A stretch of DNA of 64,000 nt from Trueperaceae bacterium. GTDB lineage: Bacteria > Deinococcota > Deinococci > Deinococcales > Trueperaceae. This document shows, in pieces, positions 9,813-17,899 of this stretch (position 1 is its first letter; each line of letters opens with the position of its first letter). The stretch spans positions 1 to 64,000 of the forward strand of contig JAABTL010000011.1 in the NCBI GenBank assembly GCA_011389865.1, written 5' to 3'. The translations under genes and the position numbers were made by a program. Below the pieces are notes generated by a model. It was given only the letters and a program-made list of their open reading frames with translations, was not told the DNA's origin and made no database searches.

Positions 9813-12268
9813 CGCGCGCCCGTCCCCGCGCGGCAGAGGTCGGCCACCTGGCAGGTACCACAGCGGTAGCCGGGCGACGGCTGCGGCGGGCCCGCCGTCC
9901 ACCGTTCGCGCGCCTCGGCGACCGTCCGGCGCAGCTGACGCCGCCGGGTCTCCAAGGGCGGCGCATCGACGCCAGCGGGCGTCAACAGCCGGGGCTCCCC
10001 GCCGAGCGGCCAGGCCACCACGTCGACCCGCGTGCACGTCGCGGCGTGGCGTCGGCGCAGCAGATCGGCCGCCCACAACTCACTCCAGCGTAGGTCGGGT
10101 CTCAGGGGCGCGAGTGCCTCCTCGCCGGGCAACAGGAAGCGGACGATGCTCACGCGGCTGCCGTCGCGTTCGACCGCGTCGAGCCGCGCCTCGTTCCCCT
10201 CGCCACGGAGCCGCACACCGAAACTGAGTCGGGCCAACGCGTCGCGGTGCACGGTCAGCCAGTCGCCGAGCAGCGGGAACTCTGCGGCGAGTTCGGCGGC
10301 GCGGGCGTCGCTCCATGGGCCCTCCGCCGTCAGCGCGCGCCGCGCGCGCCGCGGCCAGGGGGCACGCGGATCGGCGTCGGCCAGCGGCGCGGCCCACGCC
10401 TGGAAGGCGCACGCCTGGGCGCGCCGGAGCGTCTCCACCGTCGTCGGTCCGCCGGGTTCGCTCGCGCCCGGGGCGTCGAAGGCCGCGCCCGCGAGCACCT
10501 CGAGCGCGCTCGCGCTTGGCAGGTCCGGGGGGCTGGCGCCGCGCGGCGCACCGAGGAGCGCCTCGTCGGCGCGCAACGGACCGCCTCGGTCGGCTTCCGC
10601 GTGGGTGATGGTGACGTGGTCGGCCCGGGCGCGCAGCTCGCCGCGCCAGGCGGCGTCGAGCCCGCGGTAGCGGTGCGGCAGGCCCGCGTCGGTCGTGCCA
10701 TGAAGCGCCGTCACGGCCACCCGCGCCTCCTCGGGCACGAAGTAGTCCTCGCGCTCGCCGAGGTCGTAGGCGCCGGCGACCGCGCCGACGAGGTAGGCCC
10801 GGCGAAAGCGGCGCCCGGCGGCGCGCCGCGGCTCGATCAGCGCCACGCCGGGCCGCGGTCGCTCGCGCAGGCTCGAGGCGCGCAGCAGCGCCAACCACCA
10901 CGCGCGGAAACCCTCGCCGACCGCCAGCCGGGCCGCCTCCTGCGCCCGTCGCAGAGCGGCTTCCTGAGCGCGCGCGACCGGGCCGACGGTGCCCGTCGGG
11001 TCGACGGTGCCCGTCGGGTCGACGGTGCCCGTCGGGCCGGCGGCACTCGGCGGGCCGGCCGCCGGCGAGGTCGCGTCCTCCGCTCCTGGCATCAGATCCG
11101 CCGCCAGCGCGACCACCTCACGCGCCCACGCGAGCGCATCCTCCGCCGGCGACAGAGCCGCCAACCAATCCTCCCAAACGGTCGCCAGCCCGGCGTCCGC
11201 GGCCAGACGGCCGATGGCCTCCCGACCCGTCAGGCCCTCGACCAGCGCCCGCCGGCCGAGCTCCACCAGCGCCGGCACCGCGAGCAGGCGACCGGCCGTC
11301 GGGTGTTCGGGGAGTTCGAGCAGGTCGACCAGCACGCGGCCGAACGGGAGGTCGACCAAGGCGCGGGGCGCCTCGTCGGCCAACGCGACGCCGAACTCTC
11401 CCGCCAGCGCCGCCAGCGCGCGGGCCGCGCCGGGCGGCGCGATCACCGCGAGGTCCCGGTGATCGAGGCCCTCGGCGAGGTCACGCGCCACCGCCCGCAG
11501 CACCCAGCGCACCTCGGCGACGGGGTTGGCGAAGCGCCATGCGTCGAGCTCGACGGGTCGATCGGCGAGTCGCTCGATCGCCTCCCCAGCGACCCAGCCG
11601 GCGGGCGGCTCGGCCGCCGACGTCACCACCACGTCGGCGGACTCGGCGATCGCCCGCAGCCACGCGAGGTCGGCCGGCGGGACCTCGCGCCAGCCATCGA
11701 CGATCAACAGGTCGGCCGGCAGCCAGCCGCGCAGCGTCTCGGGCGACGCGTCCCTGGCCGCCGCCTGGGCCGCCGCCCGCACGTCGTCGTCGTCCCAGGC
11801 CTCCCCCTTCAGGCGCTCGTAGCCGGCGAAGACCTCGGCCAACCGCGCGGTCTCGGCCGCGCCGCCGCCCTCCCGGCCCGCCAGCGCCGCCATCCGCCCG
11901 GGGTCGTGCCCGTAGCGCTTCGCCTCGGCGATGGCGCGGGTGAAGAGGCCGGCCTCGCCCGGCGTGGGCAGCGCGCCGAAGCGCTCCGCGAGCGCCTCGG
12001 CCACCAACGCGAGCCGGGCGGTGGCCAGGATCTGCGGCCGGAGCCGGCCGGCGCGGCCGAGCTGGAGGAGCGCGAGCTGCTGGAAGGTGAGGAACTCGAC
12101 GCCGAGCAGCGGCCCGTCGGCGACGAGCCGCCGCAGGACCTGGTCGCGCTGCGCGGGCAGACCGATCCACGCGATGCGACGGCCCGCGGCGGCCGCGCGC
12201 CGGGCGTCGGCGACCACGCGCTCGGTCTTGCCCGCGCCCGGGCCACCGACCACCCACCGCCAGCCCAC
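9809..12268 (-). CDS. addB: AddB-like subunit with degenerate nuclease motif
   Basis: An 819-residue partner of AddA encoded directly upstream with an ATGA overlap. It opens WRWVVGGPGAGKTERVV (Walker A-like), followed by a degenerate UvrD-like fold, and ends with a Cys cluster GYRCGTCQVADLC that resembles the Fe-S cysteines closing AddB nuclease domains. A candidate first cysteine is in HAATCTRVD. Where AddB normally has a D...DYKT nuclease motif, this protein reads ARLDAVERDG and then SIVRFLLPG, so the Asp and Lys look lost. The GTG at 12268, 11 bp after the preceding stop, is the best start. Residues about 410-427 are a TVDPTG repeat (10984-11037). Confidence 0.82.
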   Translation of the reverse strand: MGWRWVVGGPGAGKTERVVADARRAAAAGRRIAWIGLPAQRDQVLRRLVADGPLLGVEFLTFQQLALLQLGRAGRLRPQILATARLALVAEALAERFGALPTPGEAGLFTRAIAEAKRYGHDPGRMAALAGREGGGAAETARLAEVFAGYERLKGEAWDDDDVRAAAQAAARDASPETLRGWLPADLLIVDGWREVPPADLAWLRAIAESADVVVTSAAEPPAGWVAGEAIERLADRPVELDAWRFANPVAEVRWVLRAVARDLAEGLDHRDLAVIAPPGAARALAALAGEFGVALADEAPRALVDLPFGRVLVDLLELPEHPTAGRLLAVPALVELGRRALVEGLTGREAIGRLAADAGLATVWEDWLAALSPAEDALAWAREVVALAADLMPGAEDATSPAAGPPSAAGPTGTVDPTGTVDPTGTVGPVARAQEAALRRAQEAARLAVGEGFRAWWLALLRASSLRERPRPGVALIEPRRAAGRRFRRAYLVGAVAGAYDLGEREDYFVPEEARVAVTALHGTTDAGLPHRYRGLDAAWRGELRARADHVTITHAEADRGGPLRADEALLGAPRGASPPDLPSASALEVLAGAAFDAPGASEPGGPTTVETLRRAQACAFQAWAAPLADADPRAPWPRRARRALTAEGPWSDARAAELAAEFPLLGDWLTVHRDALARLSFGVRLRGEGNEARLDAVERDGSRVSIVRFLLPGEEALAPLRPDLRWSELWAADLLRRRHAATCTRVDVVAWPLGGEPRLLTPAGVDAPPLETRRRQLRRTVAEARERWTAGPPQPSPGYRCGTCQVADLCRAGTGAR
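10984..11037 (-). repeat. In-frame palindromic tandem repeat in addB (18-bp period)
   Basis: Three 18-bp units, each CGACGG-TGC-CCGTCG-GGT, encoding DPTGTV on the minus strand. Both alternating dyads are perfect 6-3-6. Near-identical copies imply recent amplification. Confidence 0.9.
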
Positions 12269-12279
12269 GCGCCGCCCCG

Positions 12280-14517
12280 TCAGCCGTCCGCGGCGGCGTC
12301 CGCTTCCGGCCCCGCCGCGTCGACCGCGAGCGCTGCATCCAGCGCGCGCGCTGAGTCCAGCGCGGCGAGCTCGCGCCCCGCGTCGAGCGCAGCGAGCTCG
12401 CGGGCAAGGTCGTCCGGCGCGTGCACGGGCAGCCGGCAGGCACCGGCGGCGCAGGCGAAGGCGGTGGGCCGGCCGGCGACCGCGCCGCGGTCCGCGAGCC
12501 ACGGGATCCGCTCGGCCCATGCGTCCGCGGGGCCGTCGCTGCGCAGCACGCAGGGGCCGCCGGGGTGGGCGCGGGCGACGTCGAGCAGCGCCACCGTCCG
12601 CGGGTCGTCGGCCGGGCCCACGACCGCGACCTGGTGGGGCGGTCGCCGCAGGGCGCGGGCGGCGATCAGCGCCGACACGGCCGCGGTGGGTGCCGTTCGG
12701 GCCAGCGCCGCGACGCCGGCCAGCGCGGCCTCGGCCGCCGAACGCCAGTCGTCCCGCTCCGTCCAGGCGGCGGCCTGGGCGAGCAGCAGAACCGCCGCCG
12801 GCTCGGCGGCCGGGGTCGCGCCGTCGAGGCCGTCGCGCGCCCGCACCAGCGGGGCGGCGGCGTCGTGTGGGACGGTGGCGAAGCCGCCGTCCGGCAGCGC
12901 GAAGCCGTCCATCACCGCCTCCGCCAGGTCGAGCGCCCGCGCCAGGTGGCGGCGGTCACCGGTCGCCCGGTGCAGGGCGAGGCAGGCCAGCCCCGCGTGC
13001 GCCTGGTCGTCGAGCAGCGCGACGCCGTGGTCGGGGTCGCTGGGCGGTGCGTCGACCACGCGGCGCAGGCGGCGCCCGTCCCAGGCGCGTGCCCACAGCG
13101 CGTCGGCGGCACCCATGGCCAGCGCGCGGGCGCGGGCGGCGTTCGCGGGCTCCAGGTGTTCGGCCGCCTCCAGCAACCCACGCAGCATGAGGCCCACGTA
13201 GGCGGTGATGGCGGGATCGTCCCGGCGCGGATGCGGCCGCTCGGCGCGCGCCGCGAGAAGGCGGGCCCGCAGCGCTTCGACCCGCTCGGCGTCCACCTCG
13301 CCGGGTCCGCCGCCGTCGTCGTCGCCGTTCCAGGCGAGCACCGAGCGGCCCTCCAGCGGGCCCGCGGGCGCGACGCCGAACGTCCGGGCCGCGACCTCGG
13401 CGTCGTCGCCCGCGGGCAGCGCGCGCGCGAGTTCCTCCGGGGTCCAGGTGTGGAATCCACCCTCGACGCCGGCGGCCTCGGCGTCGAGACCGGTGGCGAA
13501 GAGGGCGTCGTCACGCAGCAGGTCGCGCTCGAGGGCCTCGAGCATCGCCGCCGCGCCCCACGCGAGGCGGGCGTCACCCGTCTCGGCCGCCGCCCGCGCC
13601 AGGCGCGGCAGCATCTGCGCCTGGTCGACGAGCATGACCTCGAAGTGGGGCACCGCCCATCCGCCGTCGACCGCGTAGCGGTGGAGCGCGCCGCCGAGCT
13701 GGTCGGTGACGCCGCCGTCGACGATCGCGCGCAGGGTGCGGTGGCGCATCGCGTCGCAGTCTTCGCCGGGCACCAGCTCGAGCCACCGCAGAGCCGCGTG
13801 GGGCGGGAACTTCGGCGCGTCGCCGAAGCCGCCGCGGGCGGCGTCGTAGGTCGCCTGCAGGGCCTGCAGCACCAGTGGTTCGGCCTCCGCCAGCTGCGCG
13901 CTCGGCCGCGTGTCGGGGGCGGTCGTCACGTGGGCGGCGGCGGTCACCGGGGCGGCCGTCGCCGCCCTGGGCGGTGCACCCCCCTCGAGGCGCGCCAGCG
14001 CCCCGGCGATCTCGTCGGCGGCGCGCTCCACCTCGACGCGCCGCTCGCGCCAGGCGTTGCTCAGCGCGCCAAGGACGCGCCGGAACGAGGGGCGCCCGAA
14101 GCGGTCGTCGGGGGGGAAGTAGGTGCCGGCGTACCAGGGGCGCCCGTCTGGGGTCAGCGCCAGCGTCATCGGCCAGCCGCCGCTGCCCGTCAGCATCTGC
14201 AGCGCCGCCATGTAGATGGCGTCGACGTCCGGCCGCGCCTCGCGGTCGACCTTGACGCTCACGAAGCCCTCGTTCATGAGCGCGCCCACCTCGGGATCGT
14301 CGAACGACTCGCGCGCCATCACGTGGCACCAGTGGCAGGTGGCGTACCCGACCGACAGCAGTACGGGCACGTCGCGCGCGCGGGCCTCGGCGAGGGCCGC
14401 GTCACCCCAGGGCCACCACGCTACCGGCTGGTGGGCGTGGAGCCGCAGGTACACGCTGGTGCTGTCTGCGAGCCGGTGGGCGGCGGCGGGCCGGGCGGCG
14501 GGCTGGGCGTCGTCCAT
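12280..14517 (-). CDS. Thioredoxin-domain protein, DUF255/YyaL family
   Basis: A 745-residue member of the YyaL/SPATA20 family. The N-terminal thioredoxin-like domain (about residues 15-170) contains YATCHWCHVMARESF with a CxxC, VKVDREARPDVD and GSGGWPMTLALTPDG. The rest resembles a six-hairpin glycosidase-like toroid. The function of the family is unresolved. The C-terminus is a loose RELAALDA-type repeat encoded by GC-rich direct repeats (about 12290-12400). It starts from an ATG behind a leaderless TACCGT box and is divergent from pdxH across only 33 bp. addB begins 11 bp after its stop, so it probably heads the addB-addA transcript. Confidence 0.92.
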   Translation of the reverse strand: MDDAQPAARPAAAHRLADSTSVYLRLHAHQPVAWWPWGDAALAEARARDVPVLLSVGYATCHWCHVMARESFDDPEVGALMNEGFVSVKVDREARPDVDAIYMAALQMLTGSGGWPMTLALTPDGRPWYAGTYFPPDDRFGRPSFRRVLGALSNAWRERRVEVERAADEIAGALARLEGGAPPRAATAAPVTAAAHVTTAPDTRPSAQLAEAEPLVLQALQATYDAARGGFGDAPKFPPHAALRWLELVPGEDCDAMRHRTLRAIVDGGVTDQLGGALHRYAVDGGWAVPHFEVMLVDQAQMLPRLARAAAETGDARLAWGAAAMLEALERDLLRDDALFATGLDAEAAGVEGGFHTWTPEELARALPAGDDAEVAARTFGVAPAGPLEGRSVLAWNGDDDGGGPGEVDAERVEALRARLLAARAERPHPRRDDPAITAYVGLMLRGLLEAAEHLEPANAARARALAMGAADALWARAWDGRRLRRVVDAPPSDPDHGVALLDDQAHAGLACLALHRATGDRRHLARALDLAEAVMDGFALPDGGFATVPHDAAAPLVRARDGLDGATPAAEPAAVLLLAQAAAWTERDDWRSAAEAALAGVAALARTAPTAAVSALIAARALRRPPHQVAVVGPADDPRTVALLDVARAHPGGPCVLRSDGPADAWAERIPWLADRGAVAGRPTAFACAAGACRLPVHAPDDLARELAALDAGRELAALDSARALDAALAVDAAGPEADAAADG

Positions 14518-14522
14518 GGGCC

Positions 14523-14528
14523 ACGGTA
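14523..14528 (-). promoter_or_regulatory. TANNNT box, leaderless start (DUF255 gene)
   Basis: On the minus strand TACCGT is 5 nt before the ATG at 14517, with no Shine-Dalgarno sequence. It lies back to back with the pdxH box in the 33-bp divergent gap. Confidence 0.55.
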
Positions 14529-14539
14529 CCCTCAGGCCG

Positions 14540-14545
14540 TACCCT
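14540..14545 (+). promoter_or_regulatory. TANNNT box, leaderless start (pdxH)
   Basis: TACCCT is 5 nt before the ATG at 14551, with no Shine-Dalgarno sequence. Confidence 0.55.
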
Positions 14546-14550
14546 GGGGC

Positions 14551-15183
14551 ATGCGCCTAGCCGACCTCCGCTCCCAGTACCGCGAGGGCGTCCTCGAGTT
14601 CGCCGACCTCGACCCCGATCCCATGCGCCAGTTCGGCGCCTGGTTGGCCGACGCGGTCGCCGCGGGCTCGCTCGAGCCCAACGCGATGGGGCTCGCCACG
14701 GTCGACCCGGACGGCGCGCCCTCCCTACGCATGGTGCTGCTCAAGGGGCTGGAGGACGACCGCTTCGTGTTCTACACGCATCTCGAGAGCCGCAAGGCTC
14801 GCGCGCTGGCGCGCGAGCCACGCTGCGCCCTGACCTTCTGGTGGGACGCGCTCGAGCGCCAGGTCAGGGTCGACGGCGTCGCGGAGCCGGTCGCCGAGGC
14901 GACCGCCGACGCCTACTTCGCCTCGCGTCCCCGGGGGAGCCAACTCGCCGCCTGGGCTTCGCGGCAGAGCCGACCGCTGGCAGACCGCGGGACGTTGACG
15001 GCGGCGCTGGCCGAGGCGGAGGCACGCTTCCCCGACGTGGTGGCGCGGCCACCGTTCTGGGGAGGGTACGCCGTGACGGCCAGCGCCATGGAGTTCTGGC
15101 AGGGTCGTGCCTCGCGGCTGCACGACCGCTTCCGCTACGAGCGCGATGCGGGCGGTTGGGCGCGCGTGCGTCTCGGGCCCTGA
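14551..15183 (+). CDS. pdxH: Pyridoxamine/pyridoxine 5'-phosphate oxidase
   Basis: FMN-dependent oxidase making pyridoxal 5'-phosphate from PNP or PMP, the last step of the salvage route. The 210 residues cover the full family: LRSQYREGVLEFADLDPDPM at the N-terminus, PSLRMVLLKG and FYTHLESRKARAL (FMN and phosphate contacts), ASRPRGSQLAAWAS, and EFWQGRASRLHDRF near the end. The C-terminal R-x-R-L-x-P pattern is kept as RVRLGP. The start follows directly on a leaderless -10 box. A 20-bp duplication begins at its stop codon. Confidence 0.95.
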   Translation: MRLADLRSQYREGVLEFADLDPDPMRQFGAWLADAVAAGSLEPNAMGLATVDPDGAPSLRMVLLKGLEDDRFVFYTHLESRKARALAREPRCALTFWWDALERQVRVDGVAEPVAEATADAYFASRPRGSQLAAWASRQSRPLADRGTLTAALAEAEARFPDVVARPPFWGGYAVTASAMEFWQGRASRLHDRFRYERDAGGWARVRLGP

Positions 15184-15220
15184 GGCGACTGGGCGGGCCC
15201 TGAGGCGACTGGGCGCGCCC
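15181..15220. repeat. 20-bp tandem duplication at the pdxH stop codon
   Basis: TGAGGCGACTGGGCG appears at 15181 and 15201 within two 20-bp units that differ at one base. The first TGA is the pdxH stop. The period is not a multiple of three, as expected outside coding sequence. Confidence 0.75.
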
Positions 15221-15237
15221 ACGCCCGCGGGCGCGCC
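15212..15237. terminator. Hairpin between convergent pdxH and PPIase genes
   Basis: Perfect 9-bp arms GGCGCGCCC (15212-15220) and GGGCGCGCC (15229-15237) with an 8-nt loop. No T-run. Its placement between converging stops suggests a bidirectional terminator. Confidence 0.6.
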
Positions 15238-15242
15238 GGGGT

Positions 15243-16226
15243 CTACTGGTCGGCGCCGCCGTATGCGTCCTCGAACGCGGGGATGCGCTCGGGGTAGGTG
15301 CGCACGCCGGACGAGGCGATGTACGCCTGGACCGTCGCGTCGACGCGCTCGCCGCGCAGCTGCTGCTCGAGCGGCTCCCGGACCTCCTCGAGCTCCGGCA
15401 CCTGCGGCGGCACGCGCCGCTCGACCAGGATGACGTGCCAGCCGAAGGAACTCTGCACGGGCTCGGTCGCGACGCCGGGCTCGGCGGCGAAGGCGGCGGC
15501 CTCGAACTCGGGCACCATCATCCCCTGCGCGAAGCAGCCCAGGTCGCCGCCCTGCTCCGCCGAGCCGCGGTCGGTCGAGGCGGTGGCCGCCATCGCGGCG
15601 AAGTTCGCGCCGGCGCGCGCGGCCCGCGAGAGCGCGGCCGCGCCGGCCTCGTCATCGACCAGGATGTGGCTGGCGCAGACCTGTTCCGGCTGGATCAGCT
15701 GCGGCTTGAGGGCCTCGTAAGCCACCCGGACCTCGAGCTCGCTCAGCACGACCTCCGCCTCGAGCTCGGCGAAGAGCAACTGCACCAACTGCTCCTCGCG
15801 GAGCACCTCGAGCAGCTGCTCGACGTCGTCGAAGCCGGCCTCGGCGAGGACCGCGTCGAAGGCCGCCTCGTCGGGGAACTGCTCACGCGCCTGCACGAGG
15901 AAGCCTTCGACGACCTCGTCGTCGACGGTCAGCCCACGCGCGCGCGCGGCGTCGACCAGCACGATTTCGCCGGCGCGCTGCTCGAGGAACTGCGGGAGGA
16001 ACGAGTAGAGCTCCTCCATCGTCTCGACCGAGTACTCGCCGCCCTGGCTGGCGATCAGCCCGCGGACCGCGATGTCGAAGCGCTGGAGCACGGCGCTCGA
16101 GCGCTCGCGCGTGCCACCGAGTTCGATGAGGACGGGGTCGTCCTCGGCGGCGGCGAGCGTCGGGAGGGCGAGGATGAGGAGGGCCACCAGGGCGGCCAGC
16201 GGACGTAAGCGAAGGGGTCGCTGCAT
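15243..16226 (-). CDS. Exported parvulin-type peptidyl-prolyl isomerase (SurA/PrsA-like)
   Basis: A 327-residue extracytoplasmic folding factor. The N-terminus LRPLAALVALLILALPTLAA is a classic signal peptide with AAA/E cleavage near residue 27. A helical SurA-N-like chaperone region follows, and a parvulin domain at about residues 180-270 (ASHILVDDE, GGDLGCFAQGMMVPEF, SSFGWHVILVE). It would isomerise Xaa-Pro bonds in exported proteins. It follows the dnaJ-like gene by 24 bp on the same strand but also has its own TAGCCT leaderless box, so it may be expressed both with and apart from the chaperone operon. Confidence 0.92.
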   Translation of the reverse strand: MQRPLRLRPLAALVALLILALPTLAAAEDDPVLIELGGTRERSSAVLQRFDIAVRGLIASQGGEYSVETMEELYSFLPQFLEQRAGEIVLVDAARARGLTVDDEVVEGFLVQAREQFPDEAAFDAVLAEAGFDDVEQLLEVLREEQLVQLLFAELEAEVVLSELEVRVAYEALKPQLIQPEQVCASHILVDDEAGAAALSRAARAGANFAAMAATASTDRGSAEQGGDLGCFAQGMMVPEFEAAAFAAEPGVATEPVQSSFGWHVILVERRVPPQVPELEEVREPLEQQLRGERVDATVQAYIASSGVRTYPERIPAFEDAYGGADQ

Positions 16227-16231
16227 GCGGC

Positions 16232-16237
16232 AGGCTA
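16232..16237 (-). promoter_or_regulatory. TANNNT box, leaderless start (PPIase gene)
   Basis: On the minus strand TAGCCT is 5 nt before the ATG at 16226. It suggests an internal promoter at the end of the chaperone operon. Confidence 0.5.
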
Positions 16238-16250
16238 CCAGAGCCCGGCG

Positions 16251-17219
16251 TCAGTCACCGTCGGCCGCGTCGAGTTCGCGCAGGCGTTGGTAGGCCTCGC
16301 GCTGCGCCTCGCTGGGGGCCCGCGGTACCACGACGCGGACCTCGGCGACCGCGTCGCCCCGTGTCGGCTCCGCGTCGCCCTCAACCCGAGCGCCGGTCTT
16401 CAATGGCCAGCCGCGCCCGCGCAGCCGCAGCTTGCGCCCGCTCGCGGTGCCGGGGGGGACGGTGAGGTCGACGTCGCCGTCGAGGGTGCGCACGCGCACG
16501 CTGCCGCCCAGGACGGCGACGTGGTCCGGCACGTCGGCGACGACGTGCAGTGTGCTGCCGTCGAGCCGCCAGTGCGGGTGCGGCGCGTGGCGGACGACCA
16601 GCACCAGGTCGCCACCGCCAGGCGCCTGGCCCCGCAGCCGCAGCTTGGCGCCGTCGCGCACGCCGGCCGGGATACCGACCTCGAGCGACTTGCCGTCGAC
16701 CCGGACGCTCATCGGACCGCCGTGGAAGGCGCGCTCGAGCTCGACGGTGAGGTTCGCCGTGACGGCTCGCGGCCGCGTCGCGGCGCGGCTCGGCCCCACG
16801 AACGGGTCGTCGCCGAACCCGCCGCCATACGGCGAGCCGCCGACGCCGCCGCCGAAGAGCGACCGGAAGAAATCGCTGAAGCCGGCGGCGTCCTCCGGAC
16901 CCACGTTGCCGTAGAAGGTGGTGCCACCTTGCTGGTAGGTGCCGCCGGGGAACCCGCCGCCGGGATGACCGCCGCCGGCGAACCCACCGGTGGGCGGGCC
17001 GCCCGAACCGAAGCGGTCGTACACCTTGCGCTTCTCCGGGTCGGAGAGGACCGTGTAGGCCTCGTTGATCTCCTTGAAGCGCTCCTCGGCGCCGGGGTCG
17101 TCGCGGTTGCGGTCGGGGTGGTGCTTGGCCGCCAAGCTGCGAAACGCCCGGCGCACGTCCTTCTCGGACGCGTCGCGGGCGATGCCCAGCACCTGGTAGT
17201 AGTCCTTGTAGGCGGCCAT
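16251..17219 (-). CDS. dnaJ: DnaJ-type co-chaperone without zinc fingers (CbpA-like)
   Basis: Hsp40 that stimulates DnaK ATPase. Of 322 residues, 1-70 form the J domain (KDYYQVLGIARDASEKDVRR, HPDRN with the catalytic HPD, YTVLSDPEKRKVYDRFG). A Gly/Phe-rich stretch (about 75-105) and two C-terminal substrate-binding domains follow. No CxxCxGxG zinc repeats are present, so it is CbpA-like (type II) rather than classical DnaJ. It is the third gene of the dnaK-grpE-dnaJ series, separated from grpE by 92 bp that hold a 16-bp-stem hairpin. Confidence 0.93.
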   Translation of the reverse strand: MAAYKDYYQVLGIARDASEKDVRRAFRSLAAKHHPDRNRDDPGAEERFKEINEAYTVLSDPEKRKVYDRFGSGGPPTGGFAGGGHPGGGFPGGTYQQGGTTFYGNVGPEDAAGFSDFFRSLFGGGVGGSPYGGGFGDDPFVGPSRAATRPRAVTANLTVELERAFHGGPMSVRVDGKSLEVGIPAGVRDGAKLRLRGQAPGGGDLVLVVRHAPHPHWRLDGSTLHVVADVPDHVAVLGGSVRVRTLDGDVDLTVPPGTASGRKLRLRGRGWPLKTGARVEGDAEPTRGDAVAEVRVVVPRAPSEAQREAYQRLRELDAADGD

Positions 17220-17265
17220 GTTGTGCTCCCGTGCGTGCCGCCGCCGCGCGGCGGCGGGGCACCCT

Positions 17266-17304
17266 GCCCCTGCCGGTCACCGGGTCGCGGTGGCCGGCAG
17301 GGGC
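17266..17304 (-). terminator. Strong hairpin between grpE and dnaJ
   Basis: Arms 17266-17281 and 17289-17304 pair over 16 bp with one G-T wobble and a 7-nt loop. A second palindrome built on CCGCCGCGCGGCGG follows nearer dnaJ. No T-run. It could attenuate read-through or mark an RNA processing site that lowers dnaJ relative to dnaK-grpE. Confidence 0.6.
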
Positions 17305-17311
17305 GCCAGGC

Positions 17312-17899
17312 CTATGCCTCCTGGTAGACGACGACGCGCGCGGGCCGCACCAGCCGATCGCCCTGCACGAAGCCCGCCTCGAACACGGACTGGATCGTGC
17401 CGGTCTGGTCGGGCTCGCTGGCGGGGACCGCCATGATCGCCTCGTGGCGATCCGCGTCGAAGGCCTCGCCCACCTCGCCGGTGCGCTCGAGGCCCAGCGT
17501 CTCGAGCTTCCGCAGCAGGCCGGCGAGGACGGCCTCGACCCCCGGCACGATCGAGGCGGGGTCGTCGCTCTGCGTCGCCGCCGCGAGCGCGCGTTCGAGG
17601 TCGTCGTGCACGCTCAGGACGGGCAACAAGGCGCCGTCGAGCCCCTGCTGGCGCGCGCGCTCGAGTTCGGCCTGCTGGCGGCGCCGCAGGTTCTCGAGCT
17701 CGGCACGCGCCCGCAGGGCACGGTCCTCGGCCGCCGCGAGCTCGGCACGCGCCAGCTCGAGTGCCTCGTTGGCGCGCGCCAGCTCGGCGCGCCAGACCTC
17801 GGCTTCCTCGAGGTCATCGACCTCGTCGAGGTCGGCCGCCTCGCCGGCGTCCCGCGCCGCCATGTCGCGCTCGTCCCGGACGTCGTCCATCGCGCTCAC
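17312..17899 (-). CDS. grpE: Nucleotide exchange factor GrpE
   Basis: A 195-residue homodimeric exchange factor releasing ADP from DnaK. An acidic N-terminus and a long coiled coil (about residues 30-85, [20 protein letters not shown]) lead into the conserved core [14 protein letters not shown] and the beta-domain [13 protein letters not shown], ending with [16 protein letters not shown]. The GTG at 17899 overlaps the dnaK stop as GTGA. An ATG three codons on (17890) is an alternative start. The overlap implies translational coupling to dnaK. Confidence 0.94.
   Translation of the reverse strand: MSAMDDVRDERDMAARDAGEAADLDEVDDLEEAEVWRAELARANEALELARAELAAAEDRALRARAELENLRRRQQAELERARQQGLDGALLPVLSVHDDLERALAAATQSDDPASIVPGVEAVLAGLLRKLETLGLERTGEVGEAFDADRHEAIMAVPASEPDQTGTIQSVFEAGFVQGDRLVRPARVVVYQEA

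Noticed and set aside
10247-13201. 984-codon plus-strand open frame over addB and the DUF255 gene
   Set aside because: Composition is compositional noise (R/G/A/H-rich), with no motif; the minus strand carries real helicase and thioredoxin motifs.
17220-17311. CIRCE/HrcA element in the chaperone operon
   Set aside because: The inverted repeats in this gap are GC-only hairpins unlike TTAGCACTC-N9-GAGTGCTAA; the operator-like site is upstream of dnaK and is HAIR-like.
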